Origin: Cordylochernes scorpioides
Taxonomy: Eukaryota; Arthropoda; Arachnida; Pseudoscorpiones; Chernetidae
Direction of reading: 5' to 3'
Length of the DNA: 64,000 nt
Assembly (NCBI GenBank): GCA_030710605.1
Contig: CP092863.1
Coordinates: 119,982,700-120,046,699 of the forward strand
Below are positions 44,692 to 55,600 of the stretch, piece after piece. The number at the start of each line of letters is the position of its first letter. Positions within the stretch are counted from its first letter, which is position 1. The translations under genes and the position numbers were made by a program. The notes under the pieces were generated by a model. The model searched no databases. It was not told where the DNA came from and was given only the letters and a program-made list of their open reading frames with translations.

Positions 44692-44854
44692 TGTAAAGAC
44701 CTTCCCACAATACACCATCTACAGGACCAAAGAGACCTCACCAGACCACCTCTTGGAATGTATGGGAACCTCAAGACAGGACCTATATTCCAACCCTACC
44801 AAGATTATAAATTTAATCCATGAATTGAGTCTCCATGACATTGTATATTTATAA
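44692..44854 (+). pseudogene. Non-LTR ORF2 tail fragment
   Basis: Plus-strand frame ending ETSPDHLLECMG...INLIHELSLHDIVYL and TAA at 44852-44854: the C-terminal part of the Cys/His motif with a hydrophobic tail, as in 13768-13995. Followed by an AATAAATAAATAAATA tail. Confidence 0.65.
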
Positions 44855-44902
44855 AATGGGATAATATAAATAAATAAATAAATAAAAATAGAAAAAAAAA
44901 GA

Positions 44903-44975
44903 CGAGCCTGCCAGGATTCGAACCTGGAATCTTCTGATCCGTAGTCAGACGCGTTATCCGTTGCGCCACAGGCCC
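44903..44975 (-). tRNA. tRNA-Arg (ACG), copy 6
   Basis: Canonical 73-nt cloverleaf on the minus strand; MITE-D (45011-45234) starts 36 bp upstream. Lies just outside the visible part of the inverted repeat. Confidence 0.92.
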
Positions 44976-45010
44976 ATGGTATCCTGTCCCAATAATAAAA
45001 TATTAATATA

Positions 45011-45234
45011 CACTCATGGACAAAAGGAAGTTGTACCTTTTACCATTTATATCGGGATTCAGACAATGACTCTGAAAAATATTTGATATACATTAACCTT
45101 TATTGAAGACACACGAGATAGCCTAGTTTAAAAAAATTGAATCTTTCTCCTTCAAAAAAAAAAAAAAAAAAAAAAAAAACAGACGACCGATGACATCATA
45201 AACTTTCCACTTCCTTAAATATTGTCCATGAGTG
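45011..45234. mobile_element. MITE-D copy
   Basis: CACTCATGGACAAAAGGAAG to CCATGAGTG with TA flanks, single unit with an A run in the centre. Confidence 0.75.
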
Positions 45235-45279
45235 TATATTTACAGTTATATATATACCATTTCTTAACACACAGCAATA

Positions 45280-46130
45280 ACGCGCCATCTATACATATAA
45301 AATGAAAGGATTTAAAGGCACGAATTTTTCTTTTATACATAATACCAACTTCTACTGCCCTTACTGCGATGAAAAATAGAAAAATATATCGGGAGGGCTT
45401 GGCTCATCAGTGGTGAACCCTCCCAGTGGTTTCGCCAATTTAATCTACCAGACAGCTTCTATGAGCTCTAATACTGTATTGGACGATTCTGCTTATATAC
45501 GTACCACTGAAGGATGGAATCTCAGAAATGGTTTTCAAGAAATCTATGGAAATAAGCTTATAGGACAGTAGAATTACATTTAAATATTTGCATCGAGCAA
45601 TGCTCTTCCGCAAACAATAAAGACAAGGCCAGTTAGACATAAAATTAACACAAAGCAATAACACGCCATCTATACATAAAAAATGAAAGGAATTTAAAAG
45701 CGCGAATGTTTCTTTTATACATAATACAAACTTCTACTTCTACTGCCCTTACTGCGATACCATTTCTTCAGTGAAGGAGAGACCCTTCTACCTGAGTGAG
45801 GGTCTTTTTGAACCCTCTTCAGTTTTCCAGGCTGAGGAAATACTTGTAAATGCACATATTGACAGGTACTAGAATGTACAAGACATCATCCAGGCTTCGC
45901 CCGAAAACCTAACCAGTATCAAAGTTTTACGTTGTCGAGGTTTTCTAAAACGCATTATCGAGGTATTCAAAACTATGTCAATATATAGTTATTTGAAATT
46001 TGAATTATTTTTTATGCGTACGATTATTTTTAAAAATAAATCAATTTTCTACTATCCTTACTGCAATGATAAAATAATGTGAGGGCCTGGCTCATCAGTG
46101 GTGAACCCTTCCAGCGGTTTCGCCAGTTTT
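45280..46130. repeat. Dispersed repeat with CTGATGA-hairpin motif
   Basis: Three copies of a segment with CTACTGCCCTTACTGCGATG, GGGAGGGCTTGGCTCATCAG, TGGTGAACCCTCCCAGTGG and TTTCGCCA (about 45345-45445, 45735-45830 diverged, 46050-46130). On the minus strand this reads GGCGAAACC...CTGATGAGCC, a permuted hammerhead-like arrangement (CTGGC/GCCAG as stem II). Further copies at 25265-25330 and 50250-50360. Confidence 0.5.
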
Positions 46131-46286
46131 CTTATAACGGATGGCACGTTAATGCATCATATTAATAAGATTTGAGTTAAAAAAAAGCGGCTATATAATG
46201 GATGCTAGAGACTACAGATGGTTTTACTTTCGGTTCATAGAAATCACAGGAAAAAATTACGTTATATAATACCCCATATATATATA

Positions 46287-46462
46287 CAGTTAAACCTGTC
46301 TATAGCGCCTCCCTCTTGGGACTCACCAAAATAGGGTGCTATAGAGAGGGGGTGTTATAGACAGGTCACTTTTAATGTAAAATGTTTACATTTTAATGTT
46401 TAAAATCGGGTGCTATAGAGAAGAAAGTGCTATTTAGAGGGCGCTATAGAGAGGTTTAACTG
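46287..46462. mobile_element. MITE-A copy
   Basis: 176 bp, CAGTTAAACCTGTCTATAGC ends with TA flanks. Confidence 0.8.
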
Positions 46463-46497
46463 TATATATATAAACCAAATATTTATATTCATTACAT

Positions 46498-46682
46498 AAA
46501 AATATGAAAATTCGAAACTATTATAGACCCTTATGATTCTTTTAAAATTAAACAATTTTCTCTACTGCCTTTACTGCATTAATGGGTGGACCTTAATTTT
46601 TCAATGCATTAGGGACAGTATAAATTGTTTAATTTTTAAAAAGAATCATACGCGTCTATAATAGTTTCGAATTTTCATAACA
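46498..46682. repeat. Foldback element
   Basis: Arms ATATGAAAATTCGAAACTAT and complement around CTACTGCCTTTACTGCATTA. A related copy at about 49855-50275 is interrupted by another foldback. Confidence 0.7.
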
Positions 46683-47160
46683 AATGACACGATAATGCAT
46701 CATAACAAAGATATAAATAAAATGAAATATTATTTCTATATAAATATACCTATTGAATATAAAAAACCAATACAAAAAATAAATAAAACACACAATAAAG
46801 ATATAAAGAAAGCAAAAGATACATTATCTAAAACAACAATAATATGTCAGATGAAATAAATAGCAGAAGATCAAACCAAATGCGCGCCATGTTGACATAC
46901 GACAAGAATCACGGCAGACGTCTGCTTAATATTTCGTCCACGCTCTCGGCTGTCAATTAAAGGAAGGCCATACGATACTTCAACCCGTAGTGACAATCCT
47001 GGCGCTTTTTTATGGTAGTTATTAGGATGGCGTAAAAAAAGAATATTTGTCAAGAAAAATTTTTAAGAGCTAAAAGTTGTTAAATTTCATTACACGTGGG
47101 AACACCAACGCATATAAAATATGTTTTTATAAAAGATTTTTTTTTATCCCAATATAATAT
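46683..47160. other. Unassigned AT-rich sequence
   Basis: No feature supported; contains short unique CG-bearing sequence at 46880-47010. Confidence 0.35.
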
Positions 47161-47164
47161 ATAT

Positions 47165-47346
47165 ACAGTAGAATCTCCCTGTAAAGAACAACACCTAATT
47201 GCAAAGCCAAAGTGTCCTTTAGGGAGAGGTGTCCTCTTACCAGAGATTTACTAAATTGTAAAAAATTGTAATTTTGTCAAAATGAAAACTGTCCTTTGTA
47301 GAGAGGTGTCCGCTAGCGTAGAGTCCACTAAAGGGCGGTTTTACTG
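47165..47346 (-). mobile_element. MITE-B, ancestral-length copy
   Basis: 182 bp with TA flanks (47163-47164, 47347-47348): CAGTAGAATCTCCCTGTAAA to GGCGGTTTTACTG. It contains one GTGTCCTCTTACC and one GTAGAGAGGTGTCCGCTAGC segment and no 51-bp array, showing the form from which the arrays grew. Confidence 0.82.
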
Positions 47347-47348
47347 TA

Positions 47349-47770
47349 TATATAGAATGTATTATTAAAAAGACAAATTTTTATATTTAAAATGTTTAAA
47401 ACACTTTTTCCATAAAAACCAAAAATACTATCCAATACACACACTCATTATAGATAAAAGTTTTTTAAAAATCTATGTCACTTTGTGTATAACACTTTTA
47501 AAAAATGATAATATAAGTATAAAGTGTATTATACGTGTAGACGTATAAATCGTGTATAAATGGAATTGTTTTTATATATATAGTTAAACTGTTTCAAAAC
47601 TATAAGACAAGTTTTTTAAAATATAGAAAAATAATTAACAAAATCCTTCAAAGTTTTTTTTAGAATTTCTTTTTATATTCATTCGAATATACTAATATAT
47701 AACTTTTTATTAACAAGATAAATTATGAAAAAATAGTACAAATGTGATATTAGACATCATATCGCCACGC
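47349..47770. other. Unassigned AT-rich sequence
   Basis: Very AT-rich; nothing supported. Confidence 0.4.
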
Positions 47771-47774
47771 TGTA

Positions 47775-47935
47775 AGATTCAAAGGAAAAACAGGGTAACG
47801 TGGTAAGATTCTTTAATAGAACACGACGAGATTTCAGGCAGGTATAAGACCTGAAGAAGGGCAGTTGCTGCCTGAAAGCTCGTCGTGTTCTATTAAAGAA
47901 TCTTACCACGTTACCCTGTTTTTCCTTTAAATGTG
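47775..47935. repeat. Foldback element with hammerhead-like centre
   Basis: Arms GGAAAAACAGGGTAACGTGG and complement (~65 bp each). The centre has CTGAAGA (CTGANGA core), a hairpin AGGGCAGTTGCTGCCT, then GAAAGCTCG. No convincing stem III/NUH site, so probably a degenerate ribozyme. Confidence 0.7.
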
Positions 47936-47939
47936 ATAT

Positions 47940-48900
47940 TGTACTAGGATAAGTTGAATAAATTTTGAAAAAGGCATCTTGCCATCAGCAACTTTCAGTT
48001 GCACGATAAGGAGATGCCTTTTTAACAAGATAAATTGTGTTAAATACTGTAAAGTGTAAAATAACCTGTAATTTTTAATAAGATGTAAAGTTATAGCGAA
48101 CTCTATATAAATTAAGGATTTTATATACCATTCATTTGGTAATATTTACTTATAAATTTTTTTGGTATATTTGCATATTACACTTTGATATCTCCATATC
48201 AGTGATATATTAGAGAAATTGGTGTAAATAAGTTCCAATATAAAACATATAAATGTTAAAGATAATGAACAATAAGAACGTGAAAATGTCAATATAAACT
48301 TAAATACATATTTCCAAAAGATATTACTTACATTAAACATGGCTTCCACAACTAGTTATTTATTAAAAAGATCAACAAAATTAAGTTAAACATTTAACAG
48401 TTATAAAAAGTTTAAATAGCTGCAAAAGATTTTTCTGCGCGCACAAAAGATGACATTCTAAAAAAGATAAACAAACGCTGCTATTGTTCTCAAACAAAAG
48501 TTAATTCAAACTTATGCAAATTTTGTGACAGACGATATGATCAAAATTAATTATAAATTATCACTTTTTTAAAAGATCAACACACACACACACACACATT
48601 GAAATTGTTATCTAAAATATATAATTATACAAATATATATATATGTGAAATATAGAGATATCATATATTTTCCTTATTATATCCTTATATTATCCTTATT
48701 ACATATTTGCATATGAGTATGCTAGCATGCAAATATGATAGAGACTCAGATAACTACTGATAAGTTTTATTAAGCACAATATTGATATTAACCATAAGAG
48801 TTTAGCCTGCCATCTATAATTTAAAAATATATATATATCATTAGACCGAGTCTCTGATAAGAGACCACCACCAAGAGAGACCAGTTCAGGACAGGGAGTT
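47940..48900. other. AT-rich sequence, half foldback and microsatellites
   Basis: About 47970-48020 is half of the GCAACTTTCAGTTGCACGAT foldback family. An AC repeat is at 48583-48598. No gene. Confidence 0.4.
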
Positions 48901-48904
48901 GGTA

Positions 48905-49125
48905 GACGAGTGTAGTATAAACCGTCGTTTTGCCCGTGATCCCGCATTAAACACTCTGAATAATAATAATAAAAAAATACTTGAATGGGTCCGATTCAGT
49001 GAGTATGCAAGTAACCAAACGGGACTCTGGCACCTTGTAAGTAAAATTCGAACTGCTTTCTACATGTGTAGACATGTGGTGTACATACAATTACTAACCA
49101 TGTTATCATAGCATGTTGTTGTTGT
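48905..49125 (+). mobile_element. Degraded SINE
   Basis: Head with CCCGTGATCCCGCATT, body GTAACCAAACGGGACTCTGG and ACATGTGTAGACATGTGGTG. The 3' end is eroded. Confidence 0.65.
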
Positions 49126-49144
49126 TGCTTATTCCTCAAGTTGT

Positions 49145-49296
49145 TTAAACGATCTCTATTAGGTTCCATTGTCTCAGCTTTTCTATTATAGTCCTGGGGT
49201 TTTCCCAGAAGTCTTTTTTGGAGGATTTGATACAATTCAATAGATGTTCAGGACTGGCTGGTTGGGAATCGCATTTAGCTAACTGGTCAGCCATCT
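49145..49296 (-). pseudogene. Non-LTR ORF2 tail with internal deletion
   Basis: The minus strand reads MADQLAKCDSQPASPEHLLN then CI, a tail and stop at 49145. The RNase H end (ADQLAK) is fused directly to the Cys/His tail, so a middle piece is deleted. Confidence 0.7.
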
Positions 49297-49413
49297 CGTA
49301 TCATGGCCTGTACCACAAGTATATTAATATATATAGTCACGACCGTCTGTCGTTACCTCTGTCACGGATAATATACAGTTATCATCGTCATGCGTTCTTA
49401 ATTCTGTCACCGT

Positions 49414-49484
49414 TTGCTTTTGGTTCAGTGGTAGAATGCTCGCCTGCCACGCGGGCGCCCCGGGTTCGATTCCCGGCCGATGCA
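49414..49484 (+). tRNA. tRNA-Gly (GCC) with broken acceptor stem
   Basis: 71 nt with intact D arm (GTTCAGTGGTAGAATGC), anticodon arm (CTGCCAC, anticodon GCC) and T arm (GGGTTCGATTCCC), followed by a T run. The 3' acceptor strand CCGATGC is canonical but the 5' strand is TTGCTTT and cannot pair, so it is likely a pseudogene. Confidence 0.8.
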
Positions 49485-49589
49485 TTTTTATTTTTTTTTA
49501 CAATTTTTAAAACTCATTTATATATTATACAAGAATGACATCCACGGCGCCAATTTATAATTGTAACGAATAGTATTTGAATAAAAACA

Positions 49590-49633
49590 TTTAATCGGGT
49601 AAAACACGGGCGTTGCCCGGGTCATTCGGCCAG
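49590..49633 (+). mobile_element. Helitron 3' end fragment
   Basis: CGGGCGTTGCCCGGG hairpin then TCATTCGGCCAG and T, closely matching the end of the Helitron at 33448-34198, but CTAG is mutated to CCAG. The 5' end is not identified; the degenerate tRNA-Gly ~110 bp upstream might lie inside it. Confidence 0.7.
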
Positions 49634-49999
49634 TATATTATATAGGGATAATAATAAAAAGTATTTTAAGACTATGATCTTTCATGGTTGCTCAATTAAA
49701 TTCTATCGCTAAAAGTAAAATCCTCCGCAATACATATAACAACAACAACAACAACAACAAAAAGTTGTATTAAGGACACTCGTCCCATGCAGGATTCTCT
49801 CTCAGATTAGTAAACAGAAGTAAACATTATGATGCATTAGCGCGCCATCTGTTATCAAAATTAGAAACTATTATAGACGCGTATGATTCTTTTTTAAAAT
49901 ATAACAATTTCTACTGCCCTTAACCCATTAATTTTCCCATTGCAGTAAAGGTAATAGAAATTGTTTAATTTTTTAAAAGAATCATACAGGTCTATAAAC

Positions 50000-50205
50000 A
50001 CAAGGTAATAAGACCAAATCCAATAAATAAATAGTGTGTGACGTTTCGTTAGCAGCGTTTTTACCATCTTCAGACAAAAGTACTGTCAGTAGTATAAATA
50101 AAGTAGTCAGTACTTTTGTCTGAAGATGGTAACAATGCTGTTACCGAAACGTCGCACACTATTTATTTATTTGGATTTGGTCTTATTACCTTGTGTTTAT
50201 AATCT
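50000..50205. repeat. Foldback nested in another foldback
   Basis: Arms AACACAAGGTAATAAGACCA and complement. Two centres with GTCTGAAGATGGTAAC...GTTACCGAAACGTCG, a CTGAAGA-hairpin-GAAAC arrangement. It interrupts the foldback at about 49855-50275. Confidence 0.78.
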
Positions 50206-50599
50206 ATAATCCAAATTGTGCCTTATATACGCGTCTATAATAGTTTCGAATTTTCAGAAATAAACATTAAACTGGCAAAACCGCTGGGGGGTTTACTACT
50301 GATGAGCCAGGCCCTCCCATTAATTTATTACTGCAGTAAGGTGTCAGTAGATAATCGTTTCATTTTTAAAAATAATCATACGCATTTTATAAAAAGTTTG
50401 AATTTCTCATAAGTAAACAGAACGCAGTTAACACAAAGCAATAACGCGCCATCTATACATATAAAATGGAAGGATTTAAAAGCATGAATGTTTCTTTTAT
50501 ACATAATACAAACTTCTACTGTCCTTACTGCGATGAAAAATATATTGGGAGGGCTTATCCACAGAAAGTGGAGATTAACATCGACCTTTCTTCAAGTTT

Positions 50600-50790
50600 T
50601 GTATATTTACAATACATATAAACAAAAAACTTTTCCGAATTGCACCAAATGTCAGGATTCTCCAGCGAGCCCAGCGGGCATTGCCGAACAGACATCTACA
50701 CCGACCCAGCTGTGGTCATTGAGACGATAAAGAGGCCTTCAGGATCTGGTCTAGACTTGAAGTCCAGACCTGGGACAAGAGAAAAAAAAA
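50600..50790 (+). pseudogene. Small non-LTR tail fragment
   Basis: A plus-strand frame reads CTKCQDSPASPAG, like the other Cys/His tails, then diverges. A later part (AGACTTGAAGTCCAGACCTG) is an inverted short repeat. Confidence 0.45.
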
Positions 50791-50934
50791 TTGATTATTA
50801 ATAGAATTAAAATATATTCTTTTGTCACATTATTCTTTTGAAAAAGCCTATAGTGGGTGTCGAAAGGTCTGAATAAATAAAAATACAAAAGTTTATAATT
50901 TGCTCAACTAGTTTTTTAAAAATATCATTATCCT

Positions 50935-51235
50935 TAATACACACAAGTGGTACAGGCCATGATAATCATGATGGATAGAAGTTGGCGACTGCTTTTACTG
51001 TAAGTACACCACATGTATACACATGTGAAAAGTAGTTCGACTTTGCACTTACAAATATGTCAGAGCCCCGTTTGGTTACTTGCACTCGCTGGTGGGGTTG
51101 AACTTTTGCAAGAATCGGGGGCCATTGGCGCATTTTTTTTTTTTTTTTAATAAAAAAAAAGTGCCCAATGCAGGATTCGATCACGGGTCGTAGCGGTCGA
51201 AAACCAAGGGTTTAGACCAATCCTTGCACCAACTC
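50935..51235 (-). mobile_element. SINE copy, near full length
   Basis: Minus-strand copy from the 3' palindrome (CATGATAATCATG, about 50957) through body and linker to the head (ATCACGGGTCGTAGCGGTCG). Confidence 0.78.
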
Positions 51236-51239
51236 CAGT

Positions 51240-51597
51240 GAAACTTCCAAGCTACAGTTCTATTTATTGATCCATTACATATAAATCCTCATTTACTCTC
51301 CTGTAGAAGAGTTTGTGAGAAATACCCGGAAGCTAGAGAAGAATATGTAAATAAAGCTAGAAACTTATCCTTGAAGGTCTTTTTGTTTATTATTTATAAC
51401 AGCATTTCCATCTATATTTTGGTCATAGATTTGGCCTATCCACTTTGTCAGCTAAACACCTCTTTGGTGAATTGTGAAAATTCACATTGTAAATAATATT
51501 GCTAATTATTGGTACTATTACTGTTGTTTATACCCTCTTCTACTCTGAGAATCTGTTATAAGACCAAAAGGTCTTAATAAAGTTTTCGTTGTGTTTG
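51240..51597. other. Non-LTR 3' end-like and unassigned sequence
   Basis: About 51295-51345 carries CTCCTGTAGAAGAG...CCGGAAGC (degenerate hairpin motif). About 51555-51595 is AAGACCAAAAGGTCTTAATA with TTCGTTGTG, an I-like non-LTR 3' end. Confidence 0.45.
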
Positions 51598-52261
51598 GTT
51601 ATCTCGTGTGTCTTCAATAAAGGTCACTGTAATATCTTTCAGAGTTATTGTCTCAATCCCGATATACATGGTAAAAGGTACAACTTCCTTAAGTTTTGTC
51701 CATGAGTGTATATTGGTTATCTCGTGTGTCTTCAATAAAAATTAGTGTAATATCTTTCAGAGTTATTGTCTGAATCCCGATATACATGCTAAAAGGTACA
51801 ACTTCCTTAAGTTTTGTCCATGATTGTATATTGGTTATCTCGTATGTCTTCAATAAAAATTAGTGTAATATCTTTCAGAGTTATTGTCTGAATCCCGATA
51901 TACATGCTAAAAGGTACAACTTCCTTAAGTTTTGTCCATGATTGTATATTGGTTATCTCGTATGTCTTCAATAAAAATTAGTGTAATATCTTTCAGAGTT
52001 ATTGTCTGAATCCCGATATACATGCTAAAAGGTACAACTTCCTTAAGTTTTGTCCATGATTGTATATTGGTTATCTCGTATGTCTTCAATAAAAATTAGT
52101 GTAATATCTTTCAGAGTTATTGTCTGAATCCCGATATACATGCTAAAAGGTACAACTTCCTTAAGTTTTGTCCATGATTGTATATTGGTTATCTCGTATG
52201 TCTTCAATAAAAATTAGTGTAATATCTTTCAGAGTTATTGTCTGAATCCCGATATACATGC
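51598..52261. repeat. MITE-D-derived tandem array (left part)
   Basis: About five to six ~115-120-bp units, each with ACTTCCTTAAGTTTTGTCCA and TTATTGTCTGAATCCCGATA. Adjacent units are nearly identical, so amplification is recent. It is interrupted at 52262 by the BEL element and continues at 57709. Confidence 0.82.
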
Positions 52262-52595
52262 TGTTGGATCCTATAGTTAATAATTTCCTTAAATTCAATT
52301 TTATATATGAAAATTAAGCCAAGATATTCTAAATTCAATTGTACAATATAAATCTTTAATATGTAAATTTTAAAGCAATCAACATGTATGCAAATTTACA
52401 GTTTGGTTAATTAATTAATAGGTTTTTTGTTTTCTCTCTCTCTCTACCACTAGTATCAAAATCTAAGTAAAATTCATGTATTCAAAATCATGTGGTAGCT
52501 ACTTATAACTCTAAAACCCAAAGAAAATAAAACAATTCAAGACAAGTGGCAAAGTGCTTCTTAGTATCTTTTACTGAACATTCATGCCACGAACA
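52262..52595 (+). repeat. 5' LTR of BEL-type element
   Basis: 334 bp, TGTTGGATCC to CACGAACA; contains a CT-rich tract and AATAAAACAATTC as a possible polyadenylation signal. Confidence 0.9.
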
Positions 52596-52674
52596 TTATG
52601 GTCCCTCATCGAGCCGGATACTTTAAAAAATTAAGGTAAGCCATTTGAAAACTTAAAATTCTTAAAATAAAGTC

Positions 52675-55600
52675 ATGCCCAAATCTGAAGTTAAAATTCG
52701 GCACAAATTCAACTTTATTATTCAGGAAATAAAGGATCTGGAATCAAAGAATAAAGCTATTGTAGAATCCAAAAACATACATAGATTAAAGCTATTCCAA
52801 CAAAAAGTTAATGAAAGTGAAATTAGCCTAAATCAAGTTATCAACACATTATTAGAATCAGAGTTAGATGATAAACAATATGACGATTATTCAAAAGCCA
52901 AAGAGGATATTTTTAATATGTTGGTGTCTATTGAGGAAGCTTTATCTTTGATTGAAACCAAAGAAAATATTCATAGTGATAAACAACTGCCCGAATCCAA
53001 TGTTAATTTACCTAAGATAAATTTACCCATTTTCAATGGTGATTCAGCCAATTGGCTTAGTTTTAGAGAAATATTTAACTCCACCATTAATTCAAATCAA
53101 ACACTAACGGAAATACAAAAATTTCAATATCTAAATGCATCTGTTAAGGGTCCTGCGGAAAAGTTGATTCGGGGTTTTCCCATTTCTGACAAAAACTACC
53201 AGCAAGCATGGGATACCTTATGCCATAGATTTAATAACAGAAGAGAATTGGCTTTTTCACAAATCAACAAAATATTCTCCATAAGGCCATTAAAATCTAT
53301 TTCGGCTGGTTCTCTCTATGAAATCCTTGATGTTTGCAATGAAGGCATTAGAAATCTCTCAGTGCTAGGACTTGAGAAAAACACATTAACAGATCTAATC
53401 CTGATCAATTTTTTTGAAAAAAGAATCGGTGAAGCCCTCAGGAAAGAATGGGAATTAACCCTTCAAAATGAAGAATATCCAACATTTGAAAACTTTGTGA
53501 ATTTTTTAGAAAAACATGCTAGAAGCCTGCAAGGTATGAGAATTCCTTTGTTCCAGGAACAAAAAACCTCTAGCAAAAATATGATGGCTCATGGCCTTTA
53601 TGTCAACAAAGGTCAAAATTGTATTTTATGTCATCAAATTCATAAACTAAATGACTGCCAGAGATTCATAAATCTTCCCTTGCCTAAAAAATGGGAATTA
53701 GTTAAAAAACATAAACTTTGTCAAAATTGCCTTAGAGCAAATCATGAGATATCCAAATGTCTCATCACATCAAGATGTAAAAACTGCAAGCAGAACCATC
53801 ATACTCTTCTGCATGAATACAACTCTGAACCATCCATTCCACAACCAACAACCTCTCAAGAGATGTTGATTTCAACAAATACCATCTGTAATGCGATGCC
53901 TTTGGAAACGGAAACAAATATTCTACTGTCAACAGCCCTTATTAAAGTCAAGGCGAAGGATGGCTCATTTGTGCTATGTAGAGCATTAGTGGACAATGGG
54001 TCCCAAATAAGCCTAATTTCAGAACAATGTTGCCACAAGTTGGGACTTGAAAAAAGGAAAAATTCTTATACACTAAAAGGTGTAGGTGACATTGTTGTCA
54101 ACAGGACAACATCGCAGGTTGAAATAGATTTCACCCCACATCATAATGATCAATTATTTTCTGCCAGAGCATTTGTGGTTGGGAGGGTAACTGCAGACCT
54201 TCCAAACTTCCAAATTCAGTCAGCAGACTTTCCTCATTTAGAAAATTTGCTCTTGGCAGACCCAGAATTCTATGTCACCAAGCCCATAGACCTAATTTTG
54301 GGTGCAGATACCTTTGTAGAAATAATTCTAGGTCATAAAACAGATTTAAAACCCCGTCCTATAGCACTTAATACCAAGTTAGGTTGGCTTGTTTCTGGGA
54401 GAATCCATTCAACTATTAAGTCGAATACTTCGGTAATCAATCACTGTACCACTGAACTTGATTCCAGCATAAGAAAATTCTGGGAACTTGAAGATGTCCC
54501 AATTTCTAAGGCCCAGTTGGGTATAAAGAATGCCCCATCTCCAAGTCTACAAGAGTCCATTCAGAACTCTCCAAGTCTAAAGGAGTTCACTCAGAACTTT
54601 CCAAGTCTGCCGGGGTCCATTCAGACCTCTCCAAGTCTACCAGACTCTGTTCAAGGGTCACCGTCTCTAACTTTGAGCCTACAGAGCTCCAAACACAACT
54701 CTCCAACCCCCTTACAAGTATCAGTTCACAGCCTGAAAGAGGCCATGTCCCCTTTGGTCGAAATGCCATCAAGCCCTGGGTGCTCCAAGCAGATTCCAAT
54801 TCCTATAGAAGAAGACTCTATAGAGAGCCAGAACCGAGTTGATAATCTGCCATCCTACCCGATGAGCCCAGAGCAGAGTTACACTCTCTCATCGGCTTCT
54901 GTTGAAGATTTCAAGGCCCAAAGTGGGCCCAAGTCCCCTACATCTCCCACCAGAGGTTCAGAGAGTTGCCGATGTTCTGGGGATTATACAGAGCCACAGA
55001 TGTCTCAGAACTCCAATTTTTCATGCTCCTCTATAGAAGAATCTGAAGATAATTCAAGTAAATCTGAAGAAAATCTAAGTAGATCCGAAGATAATTCAAG
55101 TAAATCTGAAGAAATTCCAAGTAAATCTAAAAAGTCACGTATCTCTAAGTTAACTCCACAAATTACTTCTAAACAAAACCAATTACTTCCTTCTGAATCA
55201 AGTCAACCATCCACTCCAGAACAACCTCTCGCTTCTCAGTCAAGTGAACCACTCTCATCTAAGAAAGAAACTTCGATTATTCCTAAGATAAAGCCACCAC
55301 CCTATTATAGGCGAAAACGTCAACTTCCTGCTGAGAAAACTTCATGGGATGAACCAATTGAATCAGATATAAAGTCAAATTGGAATAAATTCCAAACTCA
55401 ACTATCGTGCCTAAAGGAAATCAAAATACCAAGATACCTGAACAGTTCATCTTCTGAAATAGAAGAATTACAACTACATGGATTTTGTGATGCATCCCTT
55501 AATGCTTATTCAGCAGTTTTTTACTTGAAAACTAAATTCAAAATTCAAAAGATCAAAATCAATCTGATAACCTCAAAAACTAAGGTTGCACCATTAAAGA

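Larger units (their letters stand above)
36501..44745 (-). repeat. Right arm of large inverted duplication
   Basis: Partner of 1-~9530 in opposite orientation. Its inner end is at an assembly gap (36401-36500) followed directly by the 51-bp array, so the true inner breakpoint is not sequenced. Spacer between arms is about 27 kb. It could be a real segmental inverted duplication or a scaffolding artefact joining two haplotypes; arm-specific insertions fit either. Confidence 0.85.
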
